DNA from: Aalborgiella sp963841045
GTDB lineage: Bacteria > Pseudomonadota > Gammaproteobacteria > Burkholderiales > Burkholderiaceae_C
Length of the DNA stretch: 64,000 bases
Assembly: GCA_963841045.1 (NCBI GenBank)
Contig: CAWJBD010000003.1
Span: forward strand, 124,001-188,000
Direction: 5' to 3'
The notes below the pieces were generated by a model. It saw only the letters and a program-made list of their open reading frames with translations. It was not told the origin of the DNA and made no database searches. Position numbers and translations under genes: made by a program. Shown here one piece after another: positions 44,405 to 53,701 of this stretch. Each line of letters opens with the position of its first letter. The first letter of the stretch is position 1.

Positions 44405-45262
44405 TCAGGTGGGAAATATTTTCAGCTTAAACAGTATTTTTCTGCCCATTAAACCCACCAAACGTCGAATAGCCAAGCCTATCTTCATCGTGATCGCATT
44501 TTGAAGCTGTGCCCCGTATGCAGATGAGACGGCTTGTCCAAGTGCCGTGGTGTCACAGGCAATTTTGTACCATTTTTCGTGCTCTATCATTTGCCGTTCT
44601 GAATAAGCATTGATACGCGTAGCAGAATTCAAAATCACGGCAGTGACGACTGGATTAGCTAAAATCTTTGCACCTGTTTGATGCGCACGGTACAACCAAT
44701 CTTGCGATGGAATGCTGTGAATGTCTCTCGACAATCGCCAAGTGCCAACTTTATCAGTCAAAGTTGTTTTAAAAAGCCAAAGGCTTGCTGGTGCAATCAT
44801 CCAAGGCTGATAGGCTTGAATATGACCTACTGTAGCGCCCGATAATGACATTGGCGCTTGATATGGCACCCATAAAGCTTGACTGAACACCAAATCAGCA
44901 TCAGACTTTTCAAGCAGCTCCATGCTGCTTTGCAGATGGTTGCTGCACCACATGTCATCATGATTCAGAAATGCAATGTATTTGCCTTTGGCTAAAGACA
45001 TGCCCATGTTATTCGGGCCCGATTGTTCGCCTACATTGCTTTCCAAATTGATGAATTGAATGCGCGAATCATTGAAAGCAGCGACAACTTGTTCTGTGTC
45101 GTCGGTGCAGCGATCACCTACTACGATCAGCTCCCAATCTTGAAAGCTATTTTTAAGCAGCGACCCAATCGAAAATTGCAATAAATTGCTTCGATTGAAG
45201 GTCGCCATCACCACGCTGATGGTGGGCTTATTTTTGCTATGCAAAGTCGGGCATTTTGTCAA
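44405..45262 (-). CDS. Family 2 glycosyltransferase
   Basis: A 285-residue GT-A glycosyltransferase: PTISVVMATFNRSNLLQFSIGSLLKN at the start, ELIVVGDRCTDDTEQVV, and the donor-binding AFLNHDDMWCSNHL in place of DXD. A C-terminal helical part with hydrophobic AVSSAYGAQLQNAITMKIGLAIRRLVGL follows. No ATG is available near the start. TTG at 45262 overlaps the acnB stop by 26 bases; TTG 45244 is an alternative. The sugar and acceptor are unknown; the RmlC-like neighbour suggests a surface glycan. Confidence 0.85.
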   Translation of the reverse strand: MTKCPTLHSKNKPTISVVMATFNRSNLLQFSIGSLLKNSFQDWELIVVGDRCTDDTEQVVAAFNDSRIQFINLESNVGEQSGPNNMGMSLAKGKYIAFLNHDDMWCSNHLQSSMELLEKSDADLVFSQALWVPYQAPMSLSGATVGHIQAYQPWMIAPASLWLFKTTLTDKVGTWRLSRDIHSIPSQDWLYRAHQTGAKILANPVVTAVILNSATRINAYSERQMIEHEKWYKIACDTTALGQAVSSAYGAQLQNAITMKIGLAIRRLVGLMGRKILFKLKIFPT

Positions 45263-47798
45263 AGTTCAAATACTGGTAGACCTTGCCACTGGCAGCAGTC
45301 AGCACGCCCATGTCGGCCATGTATTCTTCTTTGCTTGGAATGCGTCCCAGCTTAGAGCAAATCGCTGCCAATTCAGCAGAACCGAGATAGACATTGCTGT
45401 TTTTACCCAAGCGATTCGGGAAATTGCGAGTGGATGTGGAGAAGACAGTTGCGCCCTCTTTCACTTGTGCTTGGTTGCCCATGCACAAACTGCAACCTGG
45501 CATTTCCATGCGTGCACCTGCACTGCCCAAGACGTTGTAGTGACCTTCGTCGCTCAATTGATGGGCATCCATTTTGGTCGGTGGTGCTATCCATAACTTA
45601 ACAGGAATATCGCGTTTGTTTTCCAGTAATTTGGATGCAGCGCGGAAGTGACCAATGTTGGTCATGCAAGAGCCGATGAACACTTCATCAATCTTTGCAC
45701 CTGCAACATCAGACAAGGTTTTCACATCATCTGGATCATTCGGGCAAGCCACGATTGGCTCATGAATGTCGGCCAAGTCAATTTCAATCACAGCTGCGTA
45801 TTCGGCATCGGCATCGCCTTTGAGCAATTGTGGATTGGCCAACCATGCTTCTTGCGCGGCAATGCGGCGTGCCAAGGTGCGTTTGTCTTCGTAGCCGTTG
45901 GCAATCATGTTCTTCATCAATGCAATGTTGCTATTGAGGTATTCAATGATGGGCTCTTTGTTCAAATGCACGGTGCAACCACCAGCTGAGCGTTCGGCTG
46001 AAGCATCTGACAATTCAAATGCTTGTTCCACTTTCAAATCTGGCAAGCCTTCGATTTCTAGAATGCGACCAGAGAAAATATTGACTTTGCCTTGCTTGGC
46101 CACGGTCAACAAACCTGCTTTGATGGCATACAAAGGAATGGCGTTGACCAAATCACGCAATGTGATACCGGGTTGCATTTTGCCTTTGAAACGCACCAAA
46201 ACAGACTCTGGCATATCCAATGGCATCACACCTGTGGCTGCGCCAAATGCCACCAAGCCAGAACCCGCTGGGAAGCTGATACCGATTGGGAAACGAGTGT
46301 GGCTGTCGCCACCAGTGCCTACTGTATCGGGCAAAAGCAAGCGGTTTAACCATGAGTGAATCACACCATCGCCTGGGCGCAAACTGATACCACCGCGTGT
46401 GCTGATGAAGTCTGGCAGTTCGTGGTGCATTTTCACATCCACTGGTTTGGGGTAAGCGGCTGTGTGGCAGAACGATTGCATCACCAAATCAGCACTGAAA
46501 CCTAGGCAAGCCAAGTCTTTCAACTCGTCTCGGGTCATTGGACCAGTAGTGTCTTGTGAACCAACACTGGTCATTTTGGGTTCGCAATACGTGCCTGGAC
46601 GCACGCCCTGGCCTTCTGGCAAGCCGCATGCGCGTCCCACCATTTTTTGCGCCAATGTGAAACCTTTTTTGGTATCGACTGGGTTTTGCGGCAAGCGGAA
46701 CAAAGTTGAAACTGGCAGCTTCAAGGCTTCACGCGCTTTGGCGGTCAAGCCACGACCAATGATGAGCGGAATGCGGCCGCCGGCGCGCACTTCATCCAAC
46801 AGCACATCGCTCTTGATTTTGAATTCGGCAATCACTTGTCCGTCTTTCAAAGCTTTGCCTTCATAAGGACGCAGCTCAACCACATCGCCCATGTTCATTT
46901 TGCTCACATCCAATTCAATCGGCAATGCGCCAGAATCTTCCATGGTGTTGTAGAAAATCGGGGCAATTTTGCCACCCAAGCACACGCCACCAAAACGTTT
47001 GTTTGGCACAAACGGAATGTCTTCGCCGGTGAACCACAGCACCGAGTTGGTAGCAGATTTGCGCGATGAGCCTGTGCCCACCACGTCGCCCACATACGCC
47101 ACCAAGTTGCCCTTGGATTTCAAGTCGTTGATGAACTTCACAGGGCCGCGCTTGCCATCTTCTTCAGGGGTGATGCCAGGGCGCGCATTTTTGTGCATGG
47201 CCAATGCGTGCATTGGAATGTCTGGGCGGCTGAAGGCATCAGGCGCTGGTGACAAATCATCGGTATTGATTTCACCCGCCACCTTGAAAATGGTCAGCAT
47301 GATGGACTTTGGTACTTCCGGACGGCTGGTGAACCATTCGGCATCGGCCCAGCTTTGCAAAACTGCTTTGGCAAAGGCATTGCCTTTATCGGCTTTTTCT
47401 TTGACGTCGTGAAATTGGTCAAACATCAGCAAGGTTTTTTTCAAACCTTCAGCGGCCTCTGCTGCCACGTCTTTGTCATCCAACAAGGCGACCAATGGGC
47501 TGATGTTGTAACCACCCAGCATGGTTCCCAGCAAAGTAGTTGCTTGGGCACGGCTGATGAGCTTGCAAGTTTCGGTGCCGTGCGCCACAGCAGCCAAATA
47601 ACTGGCTTTGACTTTGGCGGCATCGTCCACGCCTGCGGGCACGCGATGAGTAATGAGATCGACCAAAGTCGCTTCTTCACCAGCTGGTGGTGATTTGAGC
47701 AACTCAATCAATTCTGCTGTTTGTTTGGCAGACAAAGGCAGGGGCGGTATGCCCAAAGCTGCGCGTTCGGCGACATGGGTACGGTAAGCTTGTAACAT
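45237..47798 (-). CDS. acnB: Aconitate hydratase B
   Basis: Converts citrate to isocitrate with a 4Fe-4S cluster in the TCA cycle. The 853-residue protein has the AcnB HEAT-like N-terminus (MLQAYRTHVAERAALGIPPLPLSAKQTAEL), the swivel domain, and in the core DTTGPMTRDELKDLACLGF, GGDSHTRFPIGISFPAGSG and DEVFIGSCMTNIGHFR. The cluster Cys region is GCSLCMGNQAQVKEGA. A ribosome-binding GAGGAG precedes ATG 47798. It follows citE and mdh on the same strand, so the TCA genes are grouped. Confidence 0.96.
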   Translation of the reverse strand: MLQAYRTHVAERAALGIPPLPLSAKQTAELIELLKSPPAGEEATLVDLITHRVPAGVDDAAKVKASYLAAVAHGTETCKLISRAQATTLLGTMLGGYNISPLVALLDDKDVAAEAAEGLKKTLLMFDQFHDVKEKADKGNAFAKAVLQSWADAEWFTSRPEVPKSIMLTIFKVAGEINTDDLSPAPDAFSRPDIPMHALAMHKNARPGITPEEDGKRGPVKFINDLKSKGNLVAYVGDVVGTGSSRKSATNSVLWFTGEDIPFVPNKRFGGVCLGGKIAPIFYNTMEDSGALPIELDVSKMNMGDVVELRPYEGKALKDGQVIAEFKIKSDVLLDEVRAGGRIPLIIGRGLTAKAREALKLPVSTLFRLPQNPVDTKKGFTLAQKMVGRACGLPEGQGVRPGTYCEPKMTSVGSQDTTGPMTRDELKDLACLGFSADLVMQSFCHTAAYPKPVDVKMHHELPDFISTRGGISLRPGDGVIHSWLNRLLLPDTVGTGGDSHTRFPIGISFPAGSGLVAFGAATGVMPLDMPESVLVRFKGKMQPGITLRDLVNAIPLYAIKAGLLTVAKQGKVNIFSGRILEIEGLPDLKVEQAFELSDASAERSAGGCTVHLNKEPIIEYLNSNIALMKNMIANGYEDKRTLARRIAAQEAWLANPQLLKGDADAEYAAVIEIDLADIHEPIVACPNDPDDVKTLSDVAGAKIDEVFIGSCMTNIGHFRAASKLLENKRDIPVKLWIAPPTKMDAHQLSDEGHYNVLGSAGARMEMPGCSLCMGNQAQVKEGATVFSTSTRNFPNRLGKNSNVYLGSAELAAICSKLGRIPSKEEYMADMGVLTAASGKVYQYLNFDKMPDFA

Positions 47799-47831
47799 GG
47801 GTTTCTCCTCTTCAAAATAATATCTAAAACG

Positions 47832-48954
47832 TTAAAAATAATTGGCGATTGATGCGTCCAGAGTTTTACCAGTTTGGTGTGCACGCTCCAGCACTTGCCA
47901 ATAGAAACGGTAACTGGCACGATCATGTAAGACACCCTTCACACTGACGGGCGCCCAATCAGATTTGGCTAGCTTTATCAATGATATGAGTGGCCTCATC
48001 AATCGCACTGTCTTCGGGTGAAAATGCAGCCAATATGGGACGAATTTGGCTAGGGTGAATACTCCACATGCGGGTATAACCAAAGTCATTGGCCGCTTTT
48101 GTAGCTGCACTTTGAATCGCTTGTAGATCCGCAAACTCGGTCACCACACAATGCGAAGGCACTTTGCCATGTGCATGGCATGCGCTTGAGATGGCCAGCT
48201 TGGCACGCACCACCAAAGGGTGTTCAAACTGACCTCTCACGCCAGAAGTGCCCATGGCAGAGGCTGGTATCGCACCCCCATGACTGGAGACAAAGTCCAT
48301 CAGGCCAAAACTGATACTCTGAACACGCGGATGTGCCGCAATATCAAATGCATGGTGAATGGCTTTGGGTGACTCCAACAAGACGTGAATCGGAATCGGA
48401 TGCAGGCAATGTTTGCTGGCCGCATCAATTGCTTTAACTGCATTTTCAACATCTGCAACAGATTCCACTTTGGGTATCATGACATGCGCCAAATGATGCC
48501 CCGCTTGCGCAACGATGATGTCAATATCCGATTCAAAAGCCGGGTGATCCAGCGCATGCACTCGCACAGCAATGCGTGGTCTGGTTTTATCTGGCGCATT
48601 GATTGCTATGATTTTTGTAGCATTATAGGCGGTATTTATGCTGGCTACAACCATATTTGCATGATCAACTTCGCCGCCAACAGGTGCGCCATCCTCACAA
48701 TCGAGTGTGACATCAAAAACGCAGGAGCCAAACTCTTGTGTCAGCTCAGATTGCAGTTGCAAACTCTTTTTAATTCGTGCTTCAACGCCACAATAGTGGT
48801 CACAAACTGGTAGCGAAACCGCCACAGCTTGTGCCCCTAAAAGTACGTCACGTGGATGCACAGACAATTTCGCCCCCACGCTTTTCACTGCGTGTAAGTC
48901 GCTGCCCCCCGAGGGGTCGTTCGCGTCTTGGGGCGGCCCTGCATCGCTCATCAT
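47832..48954 (-). CDS. CitE-like HpcH/HpaI aldolase (one frameshift)
   Basis: A CoA-ester lyase of the CitE/malyl-CoA family, cytosolic, of unknown CoA substrate. The core has LPVCDHYCGVEARIKKSLQLQ, FDVTLDCEDGAPVGGEVDHANM, VRVHALDHPAFESDIDIIVAQAG, HVMIPKVESVADVENA and SISFGLMDFVSSHGGAIP. The frame stops at 47959, but the next frame continues KLAKSDWAPVSVKGVLHDRASYRFYWQVLERAHQTG, the usual family tail. One extra A near 47975 explains it. Repeat copy 11 is inserted at about residues 101-117, and a second repeat type occupies the first 25 or so codons. It lies between mdh and acnB. Confidence 0.85.
48605..48652 (+). repeat. 48-bp interspersed element, copy 11 (inside citE)
   Basis: Reads GCTATGATTTTTGTAGC, then ATAGGCGGTATTTATGCTGG and CTACAACC on the plus strand, antisense to citE. 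In the citE frame it gives about VASINTAYNATKIIAI, between EVDHANMV and the conserved VRVHALDHP. It is more diverged than most copies. Confidence 0.72.
48889..48946. repeat. Second repeat type: CCCCCGAGGGG / TTGGGGCGGCC element
   Basis: The stretch CACTGCGTGTAAGTCGCTG, then CCCCCCGAGGGG and CTTGGGGCGGCCC, resembles a short hairpin-forming element I recall from many Comamonadaceae intergenic regions. Only this copy was found in the window. It overlaps the first codons of citE (about MMSDAGPPQDANDPSGGSD) and is GC-richer than its surroundings. Confidence 0.6.
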
Positions 48955-49941
48955 TTAAACGAGGTGTGCAACGCCTTTTTGCTCTTCGGTCAATTCGGCG
49001 AGTGTCTTGTTGATGCATTCTTGGCTGAATGCATCAATGGTCAAACCTTCAACCAATTTGTATTCGCCGTCTTCACAGGTGACTGCAAAGCCAAACAACA
49101 TGTCTTTAGGAATGCCGTATTGACCGTCTGATGGGATACCCATGGTGACCCACTTGCCGTTGGTGCCGAGCGCCCAGTCGCGCATGTGGTCGATGGCTGC
49201 GCCAGCAGCAGATGCGGCAGAAGACAAACCACGCGCAGCGATGATGGCTGCACCACGCTTGCCAACGGTTGGCAAGAAGGTATTGGCATTCCAATCTTGG
49301 TCGTTGATCATGTCTTGAACAGATGCGCCATTGATTTTGGCAAAACGGTAGTCTGCATACATAGAAGGAGAATGGTTACCCCACACAACCATTTGTTCAA
49401 TGTCGTTAACGGCTTTGCCAGTTTTGGCAGCGATTTGTGACAAAGCACGGTTGTGATCCAAACGCATCATGGATGTGAAGTTTTTGCGTGGCAAATCAGG
49501 CGCGCTCTTCATGGCGATGTAGGCATTGGTATTGGCTGGGTTGCCAACCACCAAAACTTTCACATTGCGGCTGGCAACTGCATTCAGTGCTTTACCTTGT
49601 GCAGTGAAAATTTGTGCATTGACAGCCAACAGTTCAGCACGTTCCATACCTGGGCCACGTGGACGTGAACCGATGAGCAATGCGTAATCCACATCTTTGA
49701 ACGCTGTCATTGGGTCGCTGTGCGCTTCCATGCCCACCAAGAGTGGGAATGCACAGTCCTGCAATTCCATCATCACACCTTGCAAAGCCTTTTGCGGGCC
49801 TTCTACGGGCACTTCCAGCAATTGCAAAATAACGGGTTGGTCTTTACCGAGCATTTCGCCCGATGCAATACGAAACAAGATGGCGTAACCAATTTGACCT
49901 GCAGCACCAGTTACGGCAACACGGACGGGCTTTTTGCTCAT
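48955..49941 (-). CDS. mdh: Malate dehydrogenase
   Basis: NAD-dependent oxidation of malate to oxaloacetate. The 328-residue product from ATG 49941 (SKKPVRVAVTGAAGQIGYAILFRIASGEM) has the NAD loop GAAGQIG, DYALLIGSRPRGPGMERAELL, VVGNPANTNAYIAMKSA, and the catalytic VWGNHSPSMYADY with the active His. The ORF upstream codon at 49953 is rejected, since GGAG sits nine bases before 49941. It is divergent from the gntR-sdh genes and heads the mdh-citE-acnB direction. Confidence 0.96.
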   Translation of the reverse strand: MSKKPVRVAVTGAAGQIGYAILFRIASGEMLGKDQPVILQLLEVPVEGPQKALQGVMMELQDCAFPLLVGMEAHSDPMTAFKDVDYALLIGSRPRGPGMERAELLAVNAQIFTAQGKALNAVASRNVKVLVVGNPANTNAYIAMKSAPDLPRKNFTSMMRLDHNRALSQIAAKTGKAVNDIEQMVVWGNHSPSMYADYRFAKINGASVQDMINDQDWNANTFLPTVGKRGAAIIAARGLSSAASAAGAAIDHMRDWALGTNGKWVTMGIPSDGQYGIPKDMLFGFAVTCEDGEYKLVEGLTIDAFSQECINKTLAELTEEQKGVAHLV

Positions 49942-50044
49942 AGAAAACTCCAATAAAATTAAAAGGAAGGATAAAAATAAAGCGTGAATGTATAAACAAG
50001 TGTGAGTTTACTATGGAAAACCCTATAAATCAACTTGTCTTATG

Positions 50045-50056
50045 TCTTATATAAGA
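50045..50056. promoter_or_regulatory. Palindrome TCTTATATAAGA upstream of sdh gntR
   Basis: A 12-bp perfect palindrome starts 13 bases before the GntR gene ATG, in the mdh-gntR divergent region. It is preceded by another GTCTTAT direct repeat. A related TATATAAGGC half-site occurs at 50883 before sdhC. It is a plausible operator for the adjacent HutC-type regulator. Confidence 0.5.
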
Positions 50057-50057
50057 T

Positions 50058-50870
50058 ATGATAGACACCATGGCCAAGAATGAGCAAAGCAATCAAAAAG
50101 CAAGTACCGTTGCTGTCGATACGCTGACAGCGCCCGATTTTGGTGCGCCCGCATTCAGCCCCTTGTACCAGCAAATCAAAACATTGATGCTGCAAAGCTT
50201 GCAAGCCGGCGAATGGAAACCAGGCGAGGCCATACCCAGCGAAATGGATTTGGCAACGCGCTTTCGCGTGAGTCAAGGCACCATGCGCAAAGCCATTGAT
50301 GAATTGTCTGCTGACAATTTGCTAGTGAGGCGTCAAGGTAAGGGTACATTTGTGGCCACCCATGCTGAATCACATGTTCAGTATCGGTTTTTAAAGTTGG
50401 TTCCTGATGCGGGCGATCAAAATACCGAAGGGCCGGCTGACCGCCGTATCGTGGCTTGTAAAAAAATTCGCGCCACTGCTGAAATTGCCAAATTACTCAA
50501 CTTACGCACGGGCGACCCTGTATTGCAAGCGCAACGTATTTTGTCTTTTGCGGGCGTACCAACCATTTTGGAAGATATTTGGCTACCAGGCATTCCCTTC
50601 AAAGGATTAACCGCAGAACGTTTGGCACAGTACCATGGACCCATGTACGCCCTCTTTGAAACTGAATTTGATGTTCGCATGGTTCGCGCGGTGGAGAAAA
50701 TTCGCGCCGTTCCTTCTGACGAAGAACAAAGCCTATTGCTGCACATTGAGCAGAAAACACCACTTTTGTGTGTAGAGCGCATTGCCTATACCTATAAAGA
50801 TACCCCCATGGAATTGCGCAAAGGTTATTACTTGACAGATACCCACCATTACAGGAACGAACTAAGCTGA
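50058..50870 (+). CDS. GntR family (HutC/UTRA-type) regulator beside sdh
   Basis: A 270-residue regulator with an N-terminal extension, winged helix (WKPGEAIPSEMDLATRFRVSQGTMRKAIDELSADNLLVRRQGKGTFVATH, about residues 53-101) and a C-terminal UTRA effector domain (LNLRTGDPVLQAQRILSFAGVPTILEDIWLPG, MVRAVEKIRAVPSDEEQSLLLHIEQKTPLLCVERIAYTYKD). It lies between mdh and sdhCDAB in a conserved Burkholderiales order. Regulation of these TCA genes is inferred; the ligand is unknown. Confidence 0.9.
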   Translation: MIDTMAKNEQSNQKASTVAVDTLTAPDFGAPAFSPLYQQIKTLMLQSLQAGEWKPGEAIPSEMDLATRFRVSQGTMRKAIDELSADNLLVRRQGKGTFVATHAESHVQYRFLKLVPDAGDQNTEGPADRRIVACKKIRATAEIAKLLNLRTGDPVLQAQRILSFAGVPTILEDIWLPGIPFKGLTAERLAQYHGPMYALFETEFDVRMVRAVEKIRAVPSDEEQSLLLHIEQKTPLLCVERIAYTYKDTPMELRKGYYLTDTHHYRNELS

Positions 50871-50981
50871 TTAATTTAACTGTATATAAGGCAGCGCTTA
50901 TGGTGAAATTTTCCAGTCAGTTTGCTGCGGTGCAATACAATCACTTTTTTGGGAAAATTTGACGCTATTTGAAAGACGACC

Positions 50982-51428
50982 ATGACAGAACAAACCAATC
51001 AATTAAAACCCAATCGTCCAGAGTTTCGCAATATCCATGCGGTTAAAGATCTCACCACTTACCGCATGCCTGCAGCGGCCATCGTTTCCATTTTGCACCG
51101 CGCCAGCGGCGCCATCTTGTTTTTGCTATTGCCTTTGATAGCTTGGGCATTTGGAAAATCCATCCTGTCAGAAGTTTCTTACACCAGTCTCACTTCAATT
51201 TTTCGAGATGGCGCAAGTTTTTTACCAGGTTGGTTTTTTAAATTGATTGCCATCTCTGTAATTTGGGCTTTTTTGCACCATTTGTGTGCGGGTTTACGTC
51301 ATTTGGTCATGGATTTGGATCACAGCAAAACGTCTAAAACATTTGGCAAAAGTTCAGCGCAAGTTGTTTTTGGTATTAGCCTGTTGTTAACCCTAGTTTT
51401 GGGCGCAAAGGTTTTTGGTTTTTACTGA
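50982..51428 (+). CDS. sdhC: Succinate dehydrogenase cytochrome b556 subunit
   Basis: A 148-residue membrane anchor with three hydrophobic segments. Signature HRASGAILFLLLPLIAWAFG (heme and quinone region), and HHLCAGLRHLVMDLDHSK with the second-helix His. It binds heme b and ubiquinone with SdhD. It is the first structural gene of the sdhCDAB operon, about 110 bases after gntR. Confidence 0.94.
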   Translation: MTEQTNQLKPNRPEFRNIHAVKDLTTYRMPAAAIVSILHRASGAILFLLLPLIAWAFGKSILSEVSYTSLTSIFRDGASFLPGWFFKLIAISVIWAFLHHLCAGLRHLVMDLDHSKTSKTFGKSSAQVVFGISLLLTLVLGAKVFGFY

Positions 51429-51451
51429 ACACACCCACTCTAATCATTATT

Positions 51452-51808
51452 ATGACTACAACAACTACTAAAAATCCAGCATCCAAAACGGCATTGCGCC
51501 ATTGGAAAGGTCAACGCATCACTGCTACTTTGATCGTCATTTTTACACTGCTCATTCTGGCGCAATTGGTCTTTAACAAAGGTCCACTTGGCTATGAATT
51601 ATGGGCTGGTATATTTTCACCAACTTGGATGCGCATCTTAACCATCGTTGTCGTCCTTGGTATTGCATGGCATGCATGGTTAGGCATGTGCGAAATCTTC
51701 ATGGACTACATCAAATCTGCGGGTTTGAAGACTGGTTTGCAATTCTTCACTGCTCTTTGGCTATTGGTTTCAGTCGCTTGGTTTGTCTCAGTGCTGTGGA
51801 AGTTTTAA
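51452..51808 (+). CDS. sdhD: Succinate dehydrogenase hydrophobic membrane anchor
   Basis: A 118-residue three-helix anchor: RITATLIVIFTLLILAQLVF, VVVLGIAWHAWLGMCEIFMDYIKSAGLK (heme His candidate), and FFTALWLLVSVAWFVSVLWKF. It has the typical small size and lies between sdhC and sdhA. Confidence 0.92.
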   Translation: MTTTTTKNPASKTALRHWKGQRITATLIVIFTLLILAQLVFNKGPLGYELWAGIFSPTWMRILTIVVVLGIAWHAWLGMCEIFMDYIKSAGLKTGLQFFTALWLLVSVAWFVSVLWKF

Positions 51809-51853
51809 CACACGCACCAACTTAAAACCACCGAAATAAAAATATCAAACACT

Positions 51854-53650
51854 ATGAATCAATCAAACAACATTCCAAAACGTAAATTCGATGTCGTCAT
51901 CGTAGGCGCTGGTGGATCAGGTATGCGTGCTTCGTTGCAATTGGCACGCGCTGGCTTGAATGTCGCTGTCCTGTCAAAAGTATTCCCTACACGATCACAC
52001 ACCGTAGCGGCACAAGGCGGTATTGGTGCATCGCTGGGCAATATGAACTCTGACAACTGGCATTACCATTTTTACGATACCGTCAAAGGTTCGGATTGGT
52101 TAGGTGATCAAGATGCCATTGAATTCATGTGCCGTGAAGCCCCGAAGGTCGTTTATGAGCTCGAACACATGGGCATGCCGTTTGACCGCAATGCCGATGG
52201 CACGATTTACCAACGCCCGTTTGGTGGCCACACCGCCAACTACGGTGAAAAAGCGGTTGAACGCGCTTGTGCAGCTGCTGACCGCACCGGACACGCCATG
52301 CTGCACACGCTTTACCAGCAAAACGTGCAAGCCAAGACGCAATTTTTTGTGGAATGGATGGCACTGGATTTGATTCGCGATGCGGATGGTGATGTGGTGG
52401 GTGTGACAGCTCTGGAAATGGAGTCTGGTGAGATTCATATCTTTGAAGCCAAAACCACTTTACTCGCCACTGGTGGCGCTGGGCGCATTTTTGCCGCATC
52501 AACCAACGCTTTCATCAACACTGGCGATGGCTTGGGCATGGCCGCACGCGCAGGCATACCTTTGCAAGACATGGAGTTTTGGCAATTCCACCCCACTGGC
52601 GTGCATGGTGCAGGTGTGTTGTTGACAGAAGGTTGCCGCGGTGAAGGCGCGATTTTGCGCAACAGTTTGGGCGAACGCTTCATGGAACGTTATGCGCCAG
52701 CTTACAAAGATTTGGCACCGCGCGACTACGTTTCACGTTGCATGGATCAAGAGATCAAAGAAGGTCGTGGTTGCGGACCGAATAAAGATTACATCAATTT
52801 AGACATGACGCATTTGGGTGTTGAGACCATCATGAAACGTCTGCCATCGGTGTTTGAAATTGGTCACAACTTCGCCAACGTGGATATCACCAAAGAACCC
52901 ATTCCTGTGGTACCTACGATTCATTACCAAATGGGTGGTATTCCAACCAATATCAATGGCCAGGTTGTGACGCAGAACGACAAGAACGAAAGCGTGGTCG
53001 TCAATGGTTTGTACGCAGTGGGCGAATGCTCTTGCGTGAGTGTGCATGGCGCCAACCGCTTGGGTACCAACTCATTGCTTGATTTGTTGGTTTTTGGCCG
53101 TGCAGCCGGCGATCATATTGTGAAGTTTGCAACAGAAAATGCAGCACACAAACCGCTGCCAGCTGATGCAGCAGATGCATCATTGGCGCGCGTTGCACGT
53201 CTTGATAATTCTACCGACGGTGAATACGCACAAAATGTTGCGGACGATATTCGCAACACCATGCAAGCCCACGCCAGCGTGTTCCGTACACAGGCAGCGA
53301 TGGACGAAGGTGTGGTCAAAGTTGCAGATTTGCGCAAGCGTGTGGCCAACATCACGCTCAAAGACAAATCGAAAATTTTCAACACTGCACGCATCGAGGC
53401 ACTTGAGGTTGACAATTTGATAGAGGTTGCTCAGGCCACCATGGTGTCTGCTGCCGCCCGCCACGAAAGCCGCGGTGCACACACTGTTAATGACTACGGC
53501 GACACCGTTGCCTACCCCAACGGTCGCAACGACACCGACTGGCAAAAACACACTTTATGGGACAGCGCAAGCAATACATTGAGCTACAAACCTGTTCAAA
53601 TGAAACCGCTGACTGTGGATTCGATTCCATTGGCAGTGCGTTCGTTCTAA
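51854..53650 (+). CDS. sdhA: Succinate dehydrogenase flavoprotein subunit
   Basis: A 598-residue catalytic subunit that oxidises succinate to fumarate with covalent FAD. FAD-binding FDVVIVGAGGSGMRASLQLA; the FAD-linked His is in RSHTVAAQGGIGASLGN (His49); substrate Arg/His regions are HPTGVHGAGVLLTEGCRGEGA and RDYVSRCMDQEI, and VHGANRLGTNSLLDLLVFGRAAG binds FAD. The length is normal. It is third in sdhCDAB. Confidence 0.97.
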   Translation: MNQSNNIPKRKFDVVIVGAGGSGMRASLQLARAGLNVAVLSKVFPTRSHTVAAQGGIGASLGNMNSDNWHYHFYDTVKGSDWLGDQDAIEFMCREAPKVVYELEHMGMPFDRNADGTIYQRPFGGHTANYGEKAVERACAAADRTGHAMLHTLYQQNVQAKTQFFVEWMALDLIRDADGDVVGVTALEMESGEIHIFEAKTTLLATGGAGRIFAASTNAFINTGDGLGMAARAGIPLQDMEFWQFHPTGVHGAGVLLTEGCRGEGAILRNSLGERFMERYAPAYKDLAPRDYVSRCMDQEIKEGRGCGPNKDYINLDMTHLGVETIMKRLPSVFEIGHNFANVDITKEPIPVVPTIHYQMGGIPTNINGQVVTQNDKNESVVVNGLYAVGECSCVSVHGANRLGTNSLLDLLVFGRAAGDHIVKFATENAAHKPLPADAADASLARVARLDNSTDGEYAQNVADDIRNTMQAHASVFRTQAAMDEGVVKVADLRKRVANITLKDKSKIFNTARIEALEVDNLIEVAQATMVSAAARHESRGAHTVNDYGDTVAYPNGRNDTDWQKHTLWDSASNTLSYKPVQMKPLTVDSIPLAVRSF

Positions 53651-53701
53651 GCTCGCTTAAATGTTGTTTTGGCCTTTGTGTTTTAAGAATTGAGAAATGA
53701 T

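Noticed and set aside
47832..47942. Separate 36-residue small gene (GTG start) between citE and acnB.
   Set aside because: Its sequence continues the CitE-like C-terminus in the adjacent frame, so a single-base frameshift in citE explains it better.
50878..50892. CTGTATATAAGG before sdhC as a possible fourth TGTATACA operator.
   Set aside because: The core differs (TGTATATA) and it is not symmetrical. It fits better as a half-site of the TCTTATATAAGA palindrome.
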